Origin: Abelmoschus esculentus
Taxonomy: Eukaryota; Streptophyta; Magnoliopsida; Malvales; Malvaceae
Assembly (NCBI GenBank): GCA_035048815.1
Contig: JAUCBN010000028.1
Span: 6,379,001 to 6,443,000, forward strand
Reading direction: 5' to 3'
DNA length: 64,000 nucleotides
The translations under genes and the position numbers were made by a program. The notes below the pieces were generated by a model. The model did not search any database. It was given only the letters and a program-made list of their open reading frames with translations, and had not been told where the DNA came from. Position 1 is the first letter of the stretch. Every line of letters starts with the position of its first letter. Of this stretch, positions 22,411-35,419 are shown piece after piece.

Positions 22411-24010
22411 ATTGTTTTTGCTGCAGTATCTGCATGCTTCTCACCAAATGCCTCAATACTTCAATTTTCTCTAGTTTTTTCTTTTAAGCTGATTTTTGTT
22501 CTTGCTGTTCAGCTTCTTTTTGCTCCTGAATGGTTTTTTTCTTTCTCCTTTCTTTTGAACTACTCCTCGTGTTGATTTGTTTTATACTTCTCAAGGTAAG
22601 TGCGCTGCATTGTTCATTGTCATGATTCTTAGTGACTTCAATATAACTTGGCAGGTTCTCTCTCGGTCTAGCTTGTACTGCTTGAGCAATTTGACCCATT
22701 TAAATTTTCAGTGATCTAAGTGAAGAGCTATGACTTTGTAGCCGAGTCTGTAATAGATTGTCTTGAATAGTGATTGTTGTGGAATGCTCCTACAATAATG
22801 TTTTCGTTGATGAATTATTGGGATTTTGATGAATTGCTCCCTTGTTTTCAGTTTTCATGGCATATTTGCTTGAAAACTTTGTTGTGTTGTCATGGGTTGT
22901 TGCATATTCGAGTTGCTTGCTTGATTTGATCCTTGATTACCCCATAAAAAATTTGGATGTTGTCTCCAACCTGAGTTGTAAGTATTAGAGTAGGGGTTGT
23001 TGGAATTTTTGTTAAAGTTTCCAACATCATGAGCGGACTCGTGAAGAGTTGGACATTCTTTATCAAAATGATTTTCACTATATTGAGCACAACTTAATGC
23101 CTTAGTTTCCCACACCTCACTGGGTTGTTAAAGATTTTTCAATATATTTATGATAACAGAAAGTTGTGCTAAAATAGAATCATTCGCGTCTAGCTCTAGC
23201 TTTCCTTGACTTATTCTTCATGTTCCAAGTCTTGTAGTAGAAAACTACTAATCATTGTTGTCTATTTTATCAAGGATATCAAATGCTTCATGAGGCGATT
23301 TGTCCAGCAGTGTCCTATTTACTAAAGCATCTAACATCATTCTTGTAGGTGCTTTGACTCTATTATAAAACATCACGATTTGAGTCCATCTTGAAACCCG
23401 TGATTGATACATCTTCTCAGCAGGCTTTTGTACCGATCTAATACTCAAGCATCGACTCATCATCTCCTTGTTTGAAGGATGCTATCATTTTGCAACTGAG
23501 TATTCATGTTGGGTGGGTTGTATCTTGCCAAGAAGCTTTTGCAAAAAGTTGTCAACGACTCCATAGAATCGACTAGAATACTATTCAACCATTCTTTGGT
23601 TGGGTCTCTCAAAGTGTATGGAAATAACATGAGCTTCAACACATCCTCATGCACTCCTTGTTGGAAGAACGAATCACAAACCTCCAAGAAAGCATGAATA
23701 TGTTGTCTAGCATCCTTGTGAGGAGATATTCCAAACTGCCCAATCGAATTACGCATGCTAAACATAACAGGTTTGAGCTCAAAATAAGTTGCTTAAATAT
23801 CTAGTATCACTATCCCATAATTAAGGTCATCAAAGATCAGTGTCAAATGATCTTGAATTGCCCTTGCTCTTACTACAACTCCAAGATTTGTTGCAGCATT
23901 TTGATTCTGTGGATCTTGAGGGTTGTTTATAGTTCTTCTTTTTCTTTGCTCTCGTCTCCTTTGTCTAAAATACCTTTTGATATCCAGGATAAATAGTTCG
24001 AGGGATTCTC
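22411..24010 (-). pseudogene. Athila-like gypsy gag, truncated element
   Basis: On the minus strand, several frames together read as an Athila/Tat-type Gag: MRNSIGQFGISPHKDARQHI, HEDVLKLMLFPYTLRDPTKE, ARYNPPNMNTQLQND, the turn MFYNRVKAPTRMMLDALVNR, then the Asn-rich SNNPYSNTYNSGWRQHPNFL and a Lys/Glu-rich tail. Stops and frame changes occur near 23795, 23462, 23247, 23116 and 22700. Pol and the 3' LTR are absent, so the element is cut at about 22410. The 5' LTR lies to the right at 24176. Confidence 0.8.
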
Positions 24011-24144
24011 AAGGATTAACTCTGGGTATCCACTAACAAAAACCTATAAAGAAAATTTAAAAAAAAATAAAGATTAAACAAAAACTAAAGAAATAAAGTA
24101 AACAAAATAAAATAGTATGAAAACTACAATTGGATTTGCCTATT

Positions 24145-24175
24145 GCCTCAATCCCTAACAATGGTGTCAAAAACT
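24145..24175 (-). other. decayed Athila-type primer-binding site
   Basis: On the minus strand, just inside the LTR, AGTTTTTGACACCATTGTTA stands where Athila elements have an Asp-tRNA site of the form TGGCGCCGTTGCCGGGGA. It has several mismatches but the same position relative to the LTR as at 48407-48424. Confidence 0.6.
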
Positions 24176-26643
24176 TGTTGGATTGTGCTGATGTGTGTTA
24201 TTATGATTCAATCTTGTGCAAGTATACACATCGAACAAGTAATAAAATGAGTGGGCTAGTGAGATCATACCTGCGAGGATTGGGTAGAAGAGTTCAAAAG
24301 TAGTTAACATATATAAAAGATACAAAATCATTTGTTTGGACATATGATACAATAATTCTATAATTGTCACTAAAATGATATAGCAAAATTAAATTAAGAA
24401 TAAAGTAATAAGATAAAGCTGCACGAGCACAACACCAATAAATATTCAAGATAAAGACTAACTAGGCTTATTATAGAAATATCTTTACTTTTATCCTGAA
24501 TGCTCATTATTTCATCGATTTAAATACATGTTCGAAAGTGTTTGCTAAAAATGCCTCCACTCAAAGGCCTAACACTCGAAAATGTTAAGGCATTACCTCA
24601 TGGTCTCAATTTTAACACCTCTAATGTTGATAAAGTTTTATCATTTTTAGTCGTTGAAACCCTACTTTATCCCTAAGGTGAGTTAGGATTCTATCTCCCA
24701 ACAATAACCCCATAATTGTTCATGGTGGTTTAGCTTCTCCTATCCCTAGGTCTAAGTTACTAAATCTCCTTAGCTATAGTAATCTCCCGAGAGCTCTTAC
24801 AAACTAAGGTTTAAGATAAAAATGTAACCTTTAATGAACAAAACACATATATAAAAGAAAAAAGTGAAGTCATTCATTCGAAACAATAAAGCATCCATAA
24901 CAAAGCCTAAGCCACACTAAAATCAGTTCATGGCTTGGTTTGAAAGACTATTCACACTTTCGTCTTTGAAATACATTCCCATTAAAATAAAAAGAGATAA
25001 AACAAAGCGAAGAGGAAGTAACTCCCAAAAATTATATCGTGATGTCCTTTAGCTTTTCACTTATCCCGAATTATTGCAAATATCCATTGCTTCAAGATCC
25101 CGACAATGGTGTAACACCCTCAATGGGGCTTAAAAGGAACAATGACCAATTGATAGAAAAGTTAACCAATTGATAGTCAAATTATGTAATAGATGGGACT
25201 TAATTGAAACAATGAAAAGGTAAAAAGGTCTAAATTGAAGTGACTAGATTGAAACAAAAATAAAATAAGGAGATTGCATGCTAAAATTCCAATTTCCCTT
25301 ATTTGCCCTTGGTCATCTAATTACTCAAGAATTAAAAGTAAGGGAAAACTAGTCCCTTCAACCTCTCATTAATAATCAAAGAAAAATCAACCATTATTCC
25401 TTATTTCCACCCCATTTCACATGAGAATTTAGAGAAAGAGAGAGAAATCCATGGAAGCTTGAGGAAACAAGCTTGAATTCTTGCAAATTTGGAGGATATT
25501 GAAGCTTCTAGCTAAGAACAATTGTTTAAGTCTTTTAAATCCTCCTTATATTTTTGATTGACATAAGATTGTGTGTCTATAGTTGCTGGAAATTGAAGAT
25601 TATAGGCTGAAAATTCGGTTTAAATGATACTTAAAATTTTAAAAAGAAGTATGGAAGGTACTATGTTAGAAATTTTTTAAGGCTAAGTTATGGGGTGTAC
25701 ATTTGTTGAATTAGGTTGTTATAAATTTGAATCGAACATAATTATCACATGGTTTTGTTTTTATAAGCATTAATAAGCAATTTAGAAAGTTTGAGTTATG
25801 AATTAAAGCCATGGAATGAAAGATAGTTAAATTTTCTAGAACACACAATTTTGGGTAGCCACTTGGGAAAAATTCCCTAGGACGAATTTAGGGAATTTAG
25901 AGGCTTAAGTCTTGCAGTCAAATAGCCTCATGAATCTAATTTATGTGAAAATTTACGGTACCTCGTTTGGAGCTATGTAGAGAAAGTTATAAGCCATTTC
26001 GTAAAGGTTGTTCAAGTAGTCCCAAATCTGGACAGATCTGACTTTAAACGAAATTTGGTGATAATTGGTTAACAATTAAACTGTGAGGTTAAAATATTAT
26101 TGTATAGGATCTTCTTATATTTCTAAAGATGTAAAATAAGTTAAATTCGGATATGGGAGCTAGGAGATATGATCGATTTTCTAAAGGGTAGCAAAGTTGT
26201 CCCTAATGAACAAATACGAATGTTTACATTTGTTAAGCACATGATCACTCGAATTAAGTGACTTTGATATATTCTAATGAATGCCTATGTCTATATGGTT
26301 TATTAGAGGACCCAAACGAGGGGTATAGTCAAGAGGACAAAGGACAAGAGCTTGCAAGGAAAAAGGGCAAGGGGATCACCATCTACAACCCTTGATTGCT
26401 CGAAAATACTAGCGAGTGTGGCAATCATTAGGTTTATGACCTAGGTACTAACCACCCTAATATTATTTGATTTGTCATGTAACTGGACTAATCCTATATT
26501 TGGTAAAAAGGGACGGAGGCTTAATTGTTAAATGACTTGTATGATAACGTGATTGAATGCTAGATTATTAAGGCTAGCTTAGTATATTTTCATAGCTCGG
26601 AAATGTCGAGGTAAGTTATGGCATGCGGCTATGGAATGTCAGG

Positions 26644-26951
26644 TGTAATCACTAATTTTATCCAGGGTTAAACCCAGTTTAATTTTAATCTCAATTTTAA
26701 TAACGGGCTTGTAACCATCACTAAAAAAATACAAAAATATCACTAACTTATATATTATGTTTTGAAAAAAAGAAAAATTAAAAATATTAGAAAAATACTA
26801 TTATCATACTTTAAAAAAAATATTTTAAGCATAAATGAAAAATCATAAAATATGCATAAATATTTTCTGTTTGCAAATACCTTTATAATCATTTGCAAAA
26901 TTCAAAAAATATATATTATATGTTATCTTTTGTATATATATTTCTCTTATG

Positions 26952-27004
<53 letters not shown>

Positions 27005-29510
27005 TTATATTATTATTATTATTATTATTAGTGTTATTATATATATAAATCAGATCCATAATTAAATAATATGAAGTCCAAAGTTTATTAATTATAAAAG
27101 TCCATCATTACAAATAATATACAAGCTCACATCTCTTTTAAATTAATAACCAAGCCCGTTACAAGAGCCCAACAACAAGACCCAATCTAAACCTAGCCAT
27201 CTAACCCCTCTTTTATATGATTGCGCAGCCTAATCTAGGCCGTTGGATCTAATCATGATCCAACGGCTCAGATCAAACGAGATAAGCTTTCAGACGCCCA
27301 CACTCTGCACGAGCCAACGTTTCAGCTGCCTAACGCACGCGTAAAACTCACATGCGTGACCTTTCGAATGCTAATCGAACCCTTCAGATTCTCCAATCGT
27401 CGGTGGTCGCTCTGTTGTCCTTGTCCGATGATGGTCTCCTTCGCTCTGCAAGCCACGCATGTAAACAAACAATAAATATGGTTAGAAACGTACATGGCAA
27501 CAACAACAATATTCAGAGTACGAATTTCGGCCCCAAATTTCAGAGATTCACAGAGCATTACAATAAATTCCATCAGAAAACTTCAGAAGATATAAACAAA
27601 ATACCACCAGCAACCAATGAGAAAAATGAATCGAATTCTAATTTTATTTTTTTAACATGTAATATCAATCGACTATAAAAGGAAAAGCCGAAACAATTAT
27701 AAAGGGTTCCTCCATTTTGAAAGAATCAATAGAAAAGAGTAATTTTTAGAGGTAAAACCTTTGTCTTCTTTGCATATACGAAATGAAAAGTAGAGAAGGG
27801 TTTCGATCTTAACTTCTATTTTGAACCAACGCGGACATGTCTTTCCTTCCTTGGCGATAAGTCGTTCGACTCCTCTTTGGGATTCGATTGAGGTGAGTCA
27901 ATTTTAAGGAAAGGGAGGCCAATCTAAAAAGGAGCCTTTAGGCTTCCGTTTTTGACAAAAAGAGGGGGTTCGGTTTTGCTTTACCAAAAGAAAGAGGGGT
28001 TTTGATCTTTTTGTTTAAAACTGGTAGTGTTTTGAGGGGGTTCTTTCACGGCGGTTTCTGAAAAAGAGAAAGAACAATGTTCTTCAAACATTCTGGGTTT
28101 GAGAAAAAAGGGAGAGAATCTCACAAGTTTTTTTACTTCGGTTTGACAAATTAAGCAAAAGAGGACATTTTTTAGATTTTAATTAAGTTATATGCTAAGC
28201 CCCTATTCTAAAAATGGTTTAACGATGTTTTTAAATCCCTCCATGTCTATTAAACCTCTCCCCAAGTTCCTTGTTTGTCTTCTCATTTTTCAATTTAGTC
28301 ACCAATTCCGGTTATAACCCATTTTCTAAAAATGGTTTATTTTTTATGAAGGTCCCTCTGCGTTATAGTACATACTTTCAGGTCCTTCCTTGCTTCAAAA
28401 TAACAGTTACAGGGCTTCTATATTTTTAAATCCTTTTCAATTGGTCACTGATAGATAACAAGTTTCCATTTTGTTTCGAATTGGACCTCAAAATTTTAAT
28501 TTTCTTTTCTTTTCTTTTATTTCATTTATTTATTTTAAGTTCCTTTTATTATCATATTTTTCATGCATTTTTTTTCATTTATGCATTTTTTTATTTGTTG
28601 TACATATTTATTTTATAATGTTTTTATTTTGTTCATATTTGTCTTTCATTTCCATCATGTTTATTTTTGTTGTGCCTTTATTTATGCTTTTATTTATTTT
28701 ATTACATGCATGCTATGGTTTATGTTTTATATTTGTTTTATTTATGCTTTTTATTTTTATTGTGCATATATTTATTTATTTGTTTATATTTATTGTCTTT
28801 ATTTGTACATTTGTTTTATATTTTGTATATATATTGTTTTTATCATTTTGCTTAATATCATACATCTCTAATTAATAAACTTAATCGATACTTCTTTACT
28901 CGGTCGTAATGGGACCGTCACCAAACACAATGGTGGTGGTGTATGCGTTTACCTTCGAGTAAAGATATGGTAAAATTAAAACGAATTTGAATTTTAAACA
29001 AACGTTAATTTAAATTCCACTTTAAATCAAAAAATCAAAAATTCATTAAGAGGTATTTTGTAAAGGTGTCAATTTTGGACGGTTTTTTAATGTTAACACC
29101 GTTTTAAAACCGTAACCGACTCTCGAATCTGTTTTTAATGAATCTCTGTTTTTTATGATGTTCGGCCTACCAAAGTAGCTGGTGGTGACTCTAACCCTTT
29201 TTTAAACTCTTTTTCAAAAATCCCTAATTTCAAAATTTCCCCTTTTCAATTTCAAAATCCTTAACCCTAATTTTCAAAATCTCCAAACTTATTTTAGCCC
29301 TAATTACAAAATTCCTTTAAAATTTCAACCCCCTAACCCTAGATTTTTGATTTAGGGTTAATATTCTAAAATCCCCAATTTTTAGGTCTAATTTTTCAAT
29401 TCTCAATTTCAAGACTTGATCCATAATTTTAACATTTCCACTAGTGACCCCCTTTTTTCCTACACTTATTATTAATTTATTAATTTTTAATTAACGGAAG
29501 GGTCGCTACA
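26644..29510 (+). mobile_element. solo LTR, probably Tat/Ogre-like
   Basis: This is a 2867-bp block running from TGTAATCACT to GGTCGCTACA, with the 5-bp target duplication TCAGG on both sides (26639-26643, 29511-29515). It holds no retrotransposon coding sequence. It contains a (TTA)n microsatellite, a T-rich tract (28490-28870), and near the end a 'tggtggtgactctaaccc' phrase like those in Tat/Ogre LTRs. Open frames here (27352-27678 and 28471-28875) are low-complexity artefacts. The family assignment is tentative, but the structure is firm. Confidence 0.8.
26948..27031. repeat. (TTA)n microsatellite
   Basis: About 26 TTA/ATT triplets with one short interruption (TTTTATA near 27003). It lies inside the solo LTR and is likely length-variable between individuals. 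Confidence 0.95.
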
Positions 29511-32190
29511 TCAGGTATGTGAATCTGCATGAAGCATATTTATGATGATATGATCATTTGTTTGGTAACATGATATGCATGTTTGTTTGTTAATATGTTA
29601 TAAATGTTTTGTGGATATCATGTCTTGGACACTTGCTTTTTGGCAACATGAACTTGGTTAATACGAATTGAAAAATGATCAAAAGAATAATGAAACTCTT
29701 GTTGATCCTTGGCTGATAATTGATCTTAGGTAGTATGACATGTCTAGGGTCTGAGTTCATTGGTTCGTACTTCGGTGATTTTTCCCAGTACTTTGGTACT
29801 TTTATTCGATACTTTGGGTACCTTTGATTGTTGATTAGTCATTATTTGTTAGATACCATGGGTATCGTTTGTTAGTACTTTTTTCGTATTTTTGTTAACT
29901 CGCTTACCTTTTCTAACTATACCAAGGCATCATATGAAGTTAAATTGAAAGTCTAAAGCTTAAGATGTGAAACCATGTGTATATGAAATTGTTTGTGAAG
30001 CATATGAATTTGGTTATGAATTTGCTAATCAACATTTAAATGAAATTTTTGCCATGAGTGGCATTTGAATATGAAATTGCTAACGAGCATTCGAATGAAT
30101 ATGTGGCTATAAGTAACTTTTGATATGAATTTGTTTATGAAAGCTTTGAAACATGGAATTTGACTAATGAGCCATATGCATCAAATATATGCTAGCTAAT
30201 GTATGAGCATATAGATTGTGAATTTGGTTTGCATGCTAGTGGCATGATAAGCATGACAAGCATGATTTTATGAAAAACATGGTAAGTATGATACATGATA
30301 AGCATATTGTTTGGTGATTGATATCCTTTGTATAATTGGTTGAATTGTTGTTATGAATTTGATTTGTTGCTTGATTGGAGTATGTTATTTTTGTTATTGA
30401 ATAATGTATAAAAGGTTAGACTTAGGGTTGCCTCACTAAGTACCTAAAAAGTACTTACCACTGTTTGTTTTCTCCTTCTCAAAACAAAAAAATTATCAAG
30501 CCAAGAAGCTAGATTGAGTTTGATTGCGAGCAAGAACACCAAGCAAGACAAGTGTGATATTTTATAATTTTCGTTAACTCCTAGTTTATGGTGGCATAGT
30601 GATCATGTTTGGTTAGTTAGCATTTGAGATTTAGCTCATGGTTGTGTATATTGTCATTGAGCACTTGGTTTGTAAGCCTTAAGGCAAAGTCATGATTTGA
30701 CTAGCATTTGGTATGGTTAGGATTTTGCCCATGAAACTTTAGTTAATGTCTTGTGTATTGGCATGCAAGTGTTTGAACCATGTGGTCTAACATGTAGACC
30801 ATAAAACTAAGTTAATGTTGAACTAGTGACCATAGTGATAGTAATGTAGAATGGCATGGATATTGGTATGGGTGTTGAATTGATCAAGTAAATAGAATTG
30901 ATAAGTTGTTACTTGTTTTCTAGACATGCTAGAATTGTCCCTTAAGGCTTAGGGATGAATTGAGGTCAGATTGAATTCTTTGGGTTAGAACTTAAGTGAA
31001 TTAGAGGCTTAGAACCTGCAAACTCGAGCAGGGGTATCGATACCATTCCAAGCGTATCGATATCCCCTTGAAAATCCTAAGCATGCATAGCAGGTGTATC
31101 AGAACGCTTGACATGTGTTTCGGTACTTAGAATTCTAGTAAAAAAATTGAATCGATACCCTCGTAAGAGCGTTTCGATACTAGAACCTCCAGTAGTAAAA
31201 TTGGTTCGATACCCCTTATCGAACGTATCGATATCGAGTTGTCCAATAAGCTTCACAATTCGATACCACCAGTTTCGATACACTATATAGGTGTATCAAT
31301 ACTCCAATCTTTTTGGTTTAATCTTTTGAGATTAAAGTTTGAGAGTTTCTCATCTTGTTTTAGAGGTTCCTTAAGTCAGATTAAAGTTCTAAATTGGTCC
31401 AACTGTTAGATTAAGATCAAATTGGAATAATAAGTGAACTAAATTCGATGAATGAATTTGTAATTGAAAAAAGTTTTAAATTGGCATCGATTTTGATATG
31501 TACAACAAGAGTTTGGAATTGTAATATACAAGTTAGACATGAATTGACAAATAATACTTGAAATGTTCTAGAAATGAATTCAAGGTTTGGTCTAATTATA
31601 AGTTTGTAAGTCCGATTCACGCTCCCTTCTCCTAACTCGGGACGAGGGTGTCACAAATGGTGGCTCGAGTGAAAGTAGAAGATGATGAAAATGACCATCT
31701 TTCTGTTTCTTTCTATCCACCTTGATTATTTTTCGGCTCATTTTTAATTTGATTCGATCTCCTTTTCATGAAGGTGTTACTTGGTATTTATAGGAGTCAT
31801 CTAGGGTTTTTTGCCCTAAAGATGCAAGGGATATTCTCTAACTTTTGCAGAGAATTACAACTAGCCTGAAATTCACGAGCAGGGACTAGGGGCTACACAT
31901 TTTTCTTTTCTTCAAATCTGTTTGGTGAGCACAGAATGCTTTAATATCATTGAGTTTGATCCAGCACTGAATATGCTATAGCATCTCTTCCTTTCTTCAG
32001 TTTTGCCCCAGCAAACATGCGATACACCACCAAAAAAATACCCTTCTCAAGTAGCATCTTTTAAAATAAAAACATGAAAACTTTAATGTAAATGCAAATG
32101 AAATACAACTATATACAATATAAATGAACTTGAAATCAAACAAAATCTTAAGTAAAATAATATAAAATAACGCTTTTTAGAGCCTCAACA

Positions 32191-32844
32191 CCAGAATAAA
32201 CAAATATAAATTATCTTAAATTTTATTAAGATTAAAATTAATATTTTAAATAATACTCATACATTTATTCTAATTAATCTCAATTATATATATATATATT
32301 GATTTTTTCATTAATGTTCCGAGAGAAATCAATATGATTTACTTTAAATTTGACAATCCAATATCATATTTTAAATAATATTTACAGTAATATGTTATAA
32401 GATTTGGAGTGGGGCGAATCCCTGCAAAAACTGTTCAACTGACATTTCTAGTGATTTACTTTTTTTTTATTTAATGTTAGAGAGATTTTCTTGTAAAAAA
32501 AAAGTTGTTTAAAAAATTAAGAAATATTTTAATGAAGCACTCAACTTAGCTAGAGTTCTATTATTAAATCTTATCAATAAACTAATTTTTGCCAAGCAAA
32601 AACAAAGCAAAGTTTCTGGATATTGAGTTCATACTATATGTGCGAACGAATATGTTGAGATTGAACAATATATTATCTACAGAAGTTTAAATAAACAAAT
32701 ATGTGCGAACGAACGTAGAACAACATATTCTAGAGTTCTATGCTAAATATATTGAGATTGAACAATAGATCCAACATTCTATTGATAGATCGCATGCACG
32801 TAAATTATGGGTTCCATTTGAGCGTGGAAATTGAAGTCTCCTCC
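32191..32844. other. intergenic, left edge of duplication copy B and LOR 3' flank
   Basis: No gene. From about 32710 it matches 2100-2205 of copy A. There is a local repeat: 'tatgtgcgaacgaa' occurs at about 32637 and 32700, and 'ttgagattgaacaata' at about 32652 and 32758. Confidence 0.5.
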
Positions 32845-33725
32845 TTATCCCCCTCCCCCTCCCCCTCCCCCTCCCCCTCCTCTTCCGGAGCTATTTATCG
32901 CGTCTAGAATAACAATGAGTGTCACAATGAATGCATAATCTATGTTGGGATTCACTGTCACCATGAATTTATCCTTCCCTATCAATATGCTTCCAACTGT
33001 GTTTTTCTTTTGCATCTGCAATAACATTCAGTCAACGTTTTTCAATCAAATCCATTTTTAATAACTGCATCTATATATGATTTTGTGTATGTATATATAT
33101 GTATAAATAAGCTTACTTGGGCCACAATGGTGGAAGACTCTCCAGCATAAACAACACAAGATCTTTCCGACCAACTTCCCTTAACCTTAAAATCACAAAC
33201 TTCTTCCGGTGTATTTCCTGCCAAGAACACATCTAATTTTGTCTTGAACTGAAACAACGAAGATCGCTTAGCCGAAAATAGAAGATCACTCGCATCCGTG
33301 CTCTTTCCCTTGAATACTTTCCACCTACTGTGTAAACTCATCGCCTGCATCAGCACAAAAGCAAACAATATAAGCACATACTTTATCTTCAACAATCAAC
33401 ATATAGTTCATATAGAACCATATGCATCCATGGCATCAAGGACTAAACCGGCGACTACAACCACCTTTGGTTTGAGTGTGACGATGGGATTCCCAGCCCC
33501 ATCGATCAATATTTGACGATTGGATAGAAATTTTCCTTTAACTTTGAAAAGGACGTTTCCATTGTTGTCAGTAATGACAAAGTTTTCGCTGGAGAAGGTT
33601 AAAACTTTCCTGATGATTGCGAGATCAACAGGGTAAGGATTACAAAAATGAGAGCCGATGATCGGAAAAGGGTTAGCTAACGGTTGGTTTGAAGTGGAAC
33701 TGGGATTGAGATTGGGATATGCCAT
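32845..33725 (-). CDS. LURP-one-related (LOR, DUF567) protein, copy B
   Basis: This is the duplicate of the gene at 2206-3117. Its CDS is complement(join(32845..33015,33117..33344,33465..33725)), with exons of 261, 228 and 171 nt and 219 residues. The introns of 120 and 101 bp keep the same positions and GT-AG ends. Shared motifs are PYPVDLAIIRK, FVITDNNGNVLFKVKG, ILIDGAGNPIVTL, RWKVFKGKS, GSWSERSCVVYAGES and DYAFIVTLIVILD. Compared with copy A it lacks two residues in the loop before ILIDG, has SSEN for TDGN and HSRW for HDRW, and ends in about eleven consecutive Gly. Copy A is closer to the usual family wording, so copy B may be under weaker constraint or changing role. Confidence 0.88.
32849..32886 (-). 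repeat. G-rich hexanucleotide repeat, coding poly-Gly; potential G-quadruplex
   Basis: On the coding strand five runs of five G are separated by single A bases, ending two bases before the TAA stop. It encodes the C-terminal poly-Gly of LOR copy B. Copy A has only a short Gly stretch followed by a different tail. Confidence 0.9.
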
Positions 33726-33835
33726 TGAATTTGGTTTTGTTTATGGTGAACATTTTTAATGGACGTGACAAACTTTATAATGCGAAGTGCTAAGCCTTCT
33801 CAAACGCGCAGAGGTGCCTTTGACCTTGTCTGCGA
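33726..33835 (-). promoter_or_regulatory. LOR copy B 5' UTR and core promoter
   Basis: The TATA box ATTATAAAG (33781-33773, minus strand), the ACGCGC motif (about 33804-33809) and the W-box core TTGACC (33820-33825) are all kept from copy A. The 5' UTR is about 37 bp shorter than in copy A, next to the ATG. This also removes the in-frame upstream ATG context seen in copy A. Confidence 0.5.
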
Positions 33836-35419
33836 AGTAACGTGTCTTTAATACTTTCCTTTTTAATACTATCAATCGGCTGTATAGTTAATTATATGTT
33901 TCTTCTGTCCAATTTGTAGGTGAATACGACGTAAATCTAATCCGAGTATTAGCGGGGATGGAATAATGGTGATAATTTGGTGGGAAATAAGTGAGAATTA
34001 TGAGGATTTGGATGGATAGGTATAAAAAATAACTGAAAAGTATGAAGATGATGAAATTTTATCATCGAAGTTCAAATGAAGGTAAGGCAAAGATTATTAT
34101 ATTTAGATGGTGGAGATAATCGAAGTGTACCTATATTTAAAATTCATAGGATTGAAGCTAAAGCCTAAAGCCTTATTTGTCTTATTGTTATCCTAGGATG
34201 GATTCTAAATGGAACGAGAAATACAAAACCGTGCTTATTTGTCTTATTGCTATCATAGGATGGAAGCTAAAGGCTAAAGCCTTTGACAATTTAAAATTCC
34301 CACGTAATTAATTTTTCTAAAAAAATTATTGAAATTTTATTCTCCTCCTAAAACTTTTTAAATTCACCCCTTAAAATTTTATAAATTTACTAGTGATGCG
34401 TATAAGAAATTCAATTGAATTGGGACTCGGTATTCTATTGTATGGCTGACTAAGGAAGGCCTAGTCAAATAGTTATCTTCTTTGACCTGTTCAGAGGGCA
34501 TAAGAAATATCGTACATACTTTTCATTTGTCTGGTTGTTTTATTAGGCAAGGTGGTTATCATCAGCACAGATGTAAATCTCGATCAAATTGGTTGAATCA
34601 ATCTGCTAGAGAATTAGGATTTGACAAAGGGAAATTAGAGAGTGAAGAATTGAGAAAAGGGATGTTGCAATCAATGGTGACATTAATGATAGGAGGATTG
34701 AAATAGTTATGTTTTCTAGTATATACAATATAAATGTTTACCGAATTCTTAATATAGATTTATTTTGATCACTATATTTTTAAAATATTTGATAATCCTT
34801 TTAATTTTTAATTCATATTCGATAATATTTTTTAATTTTTAGTTCGTATTCGATATAGTTCCTCCATTTACATTTCGTTAAAACTTGTTGGTATTGTTGA
34901 TTTTTTTTCTTAATAAAAATAGACTAAGAACAATAACCATCACTCAGTTTTCTTCTATTCCAATTTTAGTCACTATTTTTTAAATTTAATAACTTAATTT
35001 TTGAATTGTTTAAATTTTGTCTACTCTTGAATAACATAGTTATACAAATTAAAAAAATTAAATTAATCTTTAAAAAAAATTAGAAAATATTTTTTACTTT
35101 TTCTTATTAAATTTATCATATTTTTATATTTTATATTTTATATTTTAATAAACAAAATAAAAAATTATTACTATAATAATATTTTAATTTTTTAATTTAA
35201 TTGTTACAATATAAGATTGAGAATTGAATAATGTAAAATTAATAATTAGCCAAAATATTTTTTAAAAAAACTTAACTGAACCTGATTTTAATATAAAATT
35301 TTAAAATAAATTATTTTGATTCATTTAAATTTATAATTTTAAGTAAAATTAATTAAATGACAAGTCAGTTTCATAATATGACTTTCAATAAAATGTTTTC
35401 ACACATCTAAACCAAATCC
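33836..35419. other. duplicated 5' flank of LOR copy B
   Basis: It matches copy A 3261-5700 without the foldback element. The empty site for that element lies near 35165-35195. Copy A also has about 70-80 bp around 3385-3460 that is absent here. Confidence 0.65.
34482..34706 (+). other. unidentified short open frame, copy B
   Basis: A 74-codon frame from ATG 34482 to the stop at 34704-34706. Its second half is charged and helical-looking (LGFDKGKLESEELRKGMLQS). Copy A holds the same sequence but with the frame broken. I do not recognise a family. It may be the tail of a lost gene or chance. Confidence 0.25.

Larger units (their letters stand above)
25110..31655 (+). mobile_element. solo LTR, Tekay/Del-like, with a nested solo LTR
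   Basis: It begins TGTAACACCC and ends GGGTGTCACA, with a perfect 5-bp target duplication AATGG on both sides (25105-25109, 31656-31660). There is no coding sequence. After removing the nested element it is about 3.67 kb, similar to the 3.53-kb LTR at 57455. The region 31020-31310 has the short palindromes typical of this group's LTR ends. The orientation is that of the 57455 LTR. Confidence 0.8.
24176..32190 (-). repeat. Athila-like 5' LTR, split by a nested solo LTR
   Basis: The LTR runs on the plus strand from TGTTGGATTG (24176) to GCCTCAACA (32190), so in element sense it begins TGTTGAGGCTC and ends CAACA. Removing the insertion 25110-31655 and one 5-bp target duplication leaves about 1464 bp, close to the 1370 bp of the other Athila LTRs here. 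The start 'aagtatacacatcgaacaag' resembles 48460-48485. Confidence 0.7.

Noticed and set aside
27352..27678. 108-codon open frame
   Set aside because: It lies inside the solo LTR 26644-29510, has no recognisable domain and overlaps an equally long frame on the other strand.
28495..28870. Possible CRISPR-like or satellite array
   Set aside because: Only a simple TTTAT-rich tract with no fixed-length repeats or spacers.
28471..28875. 134-codon open frame rich in Phe, Tyr and Ile, looking like a membrane protein
   Set aside because: It comes from a T-rich low-complexity tract inside a solo LTR. The composition alone explains the apparent membrane segments, and overlapping frames look alike.
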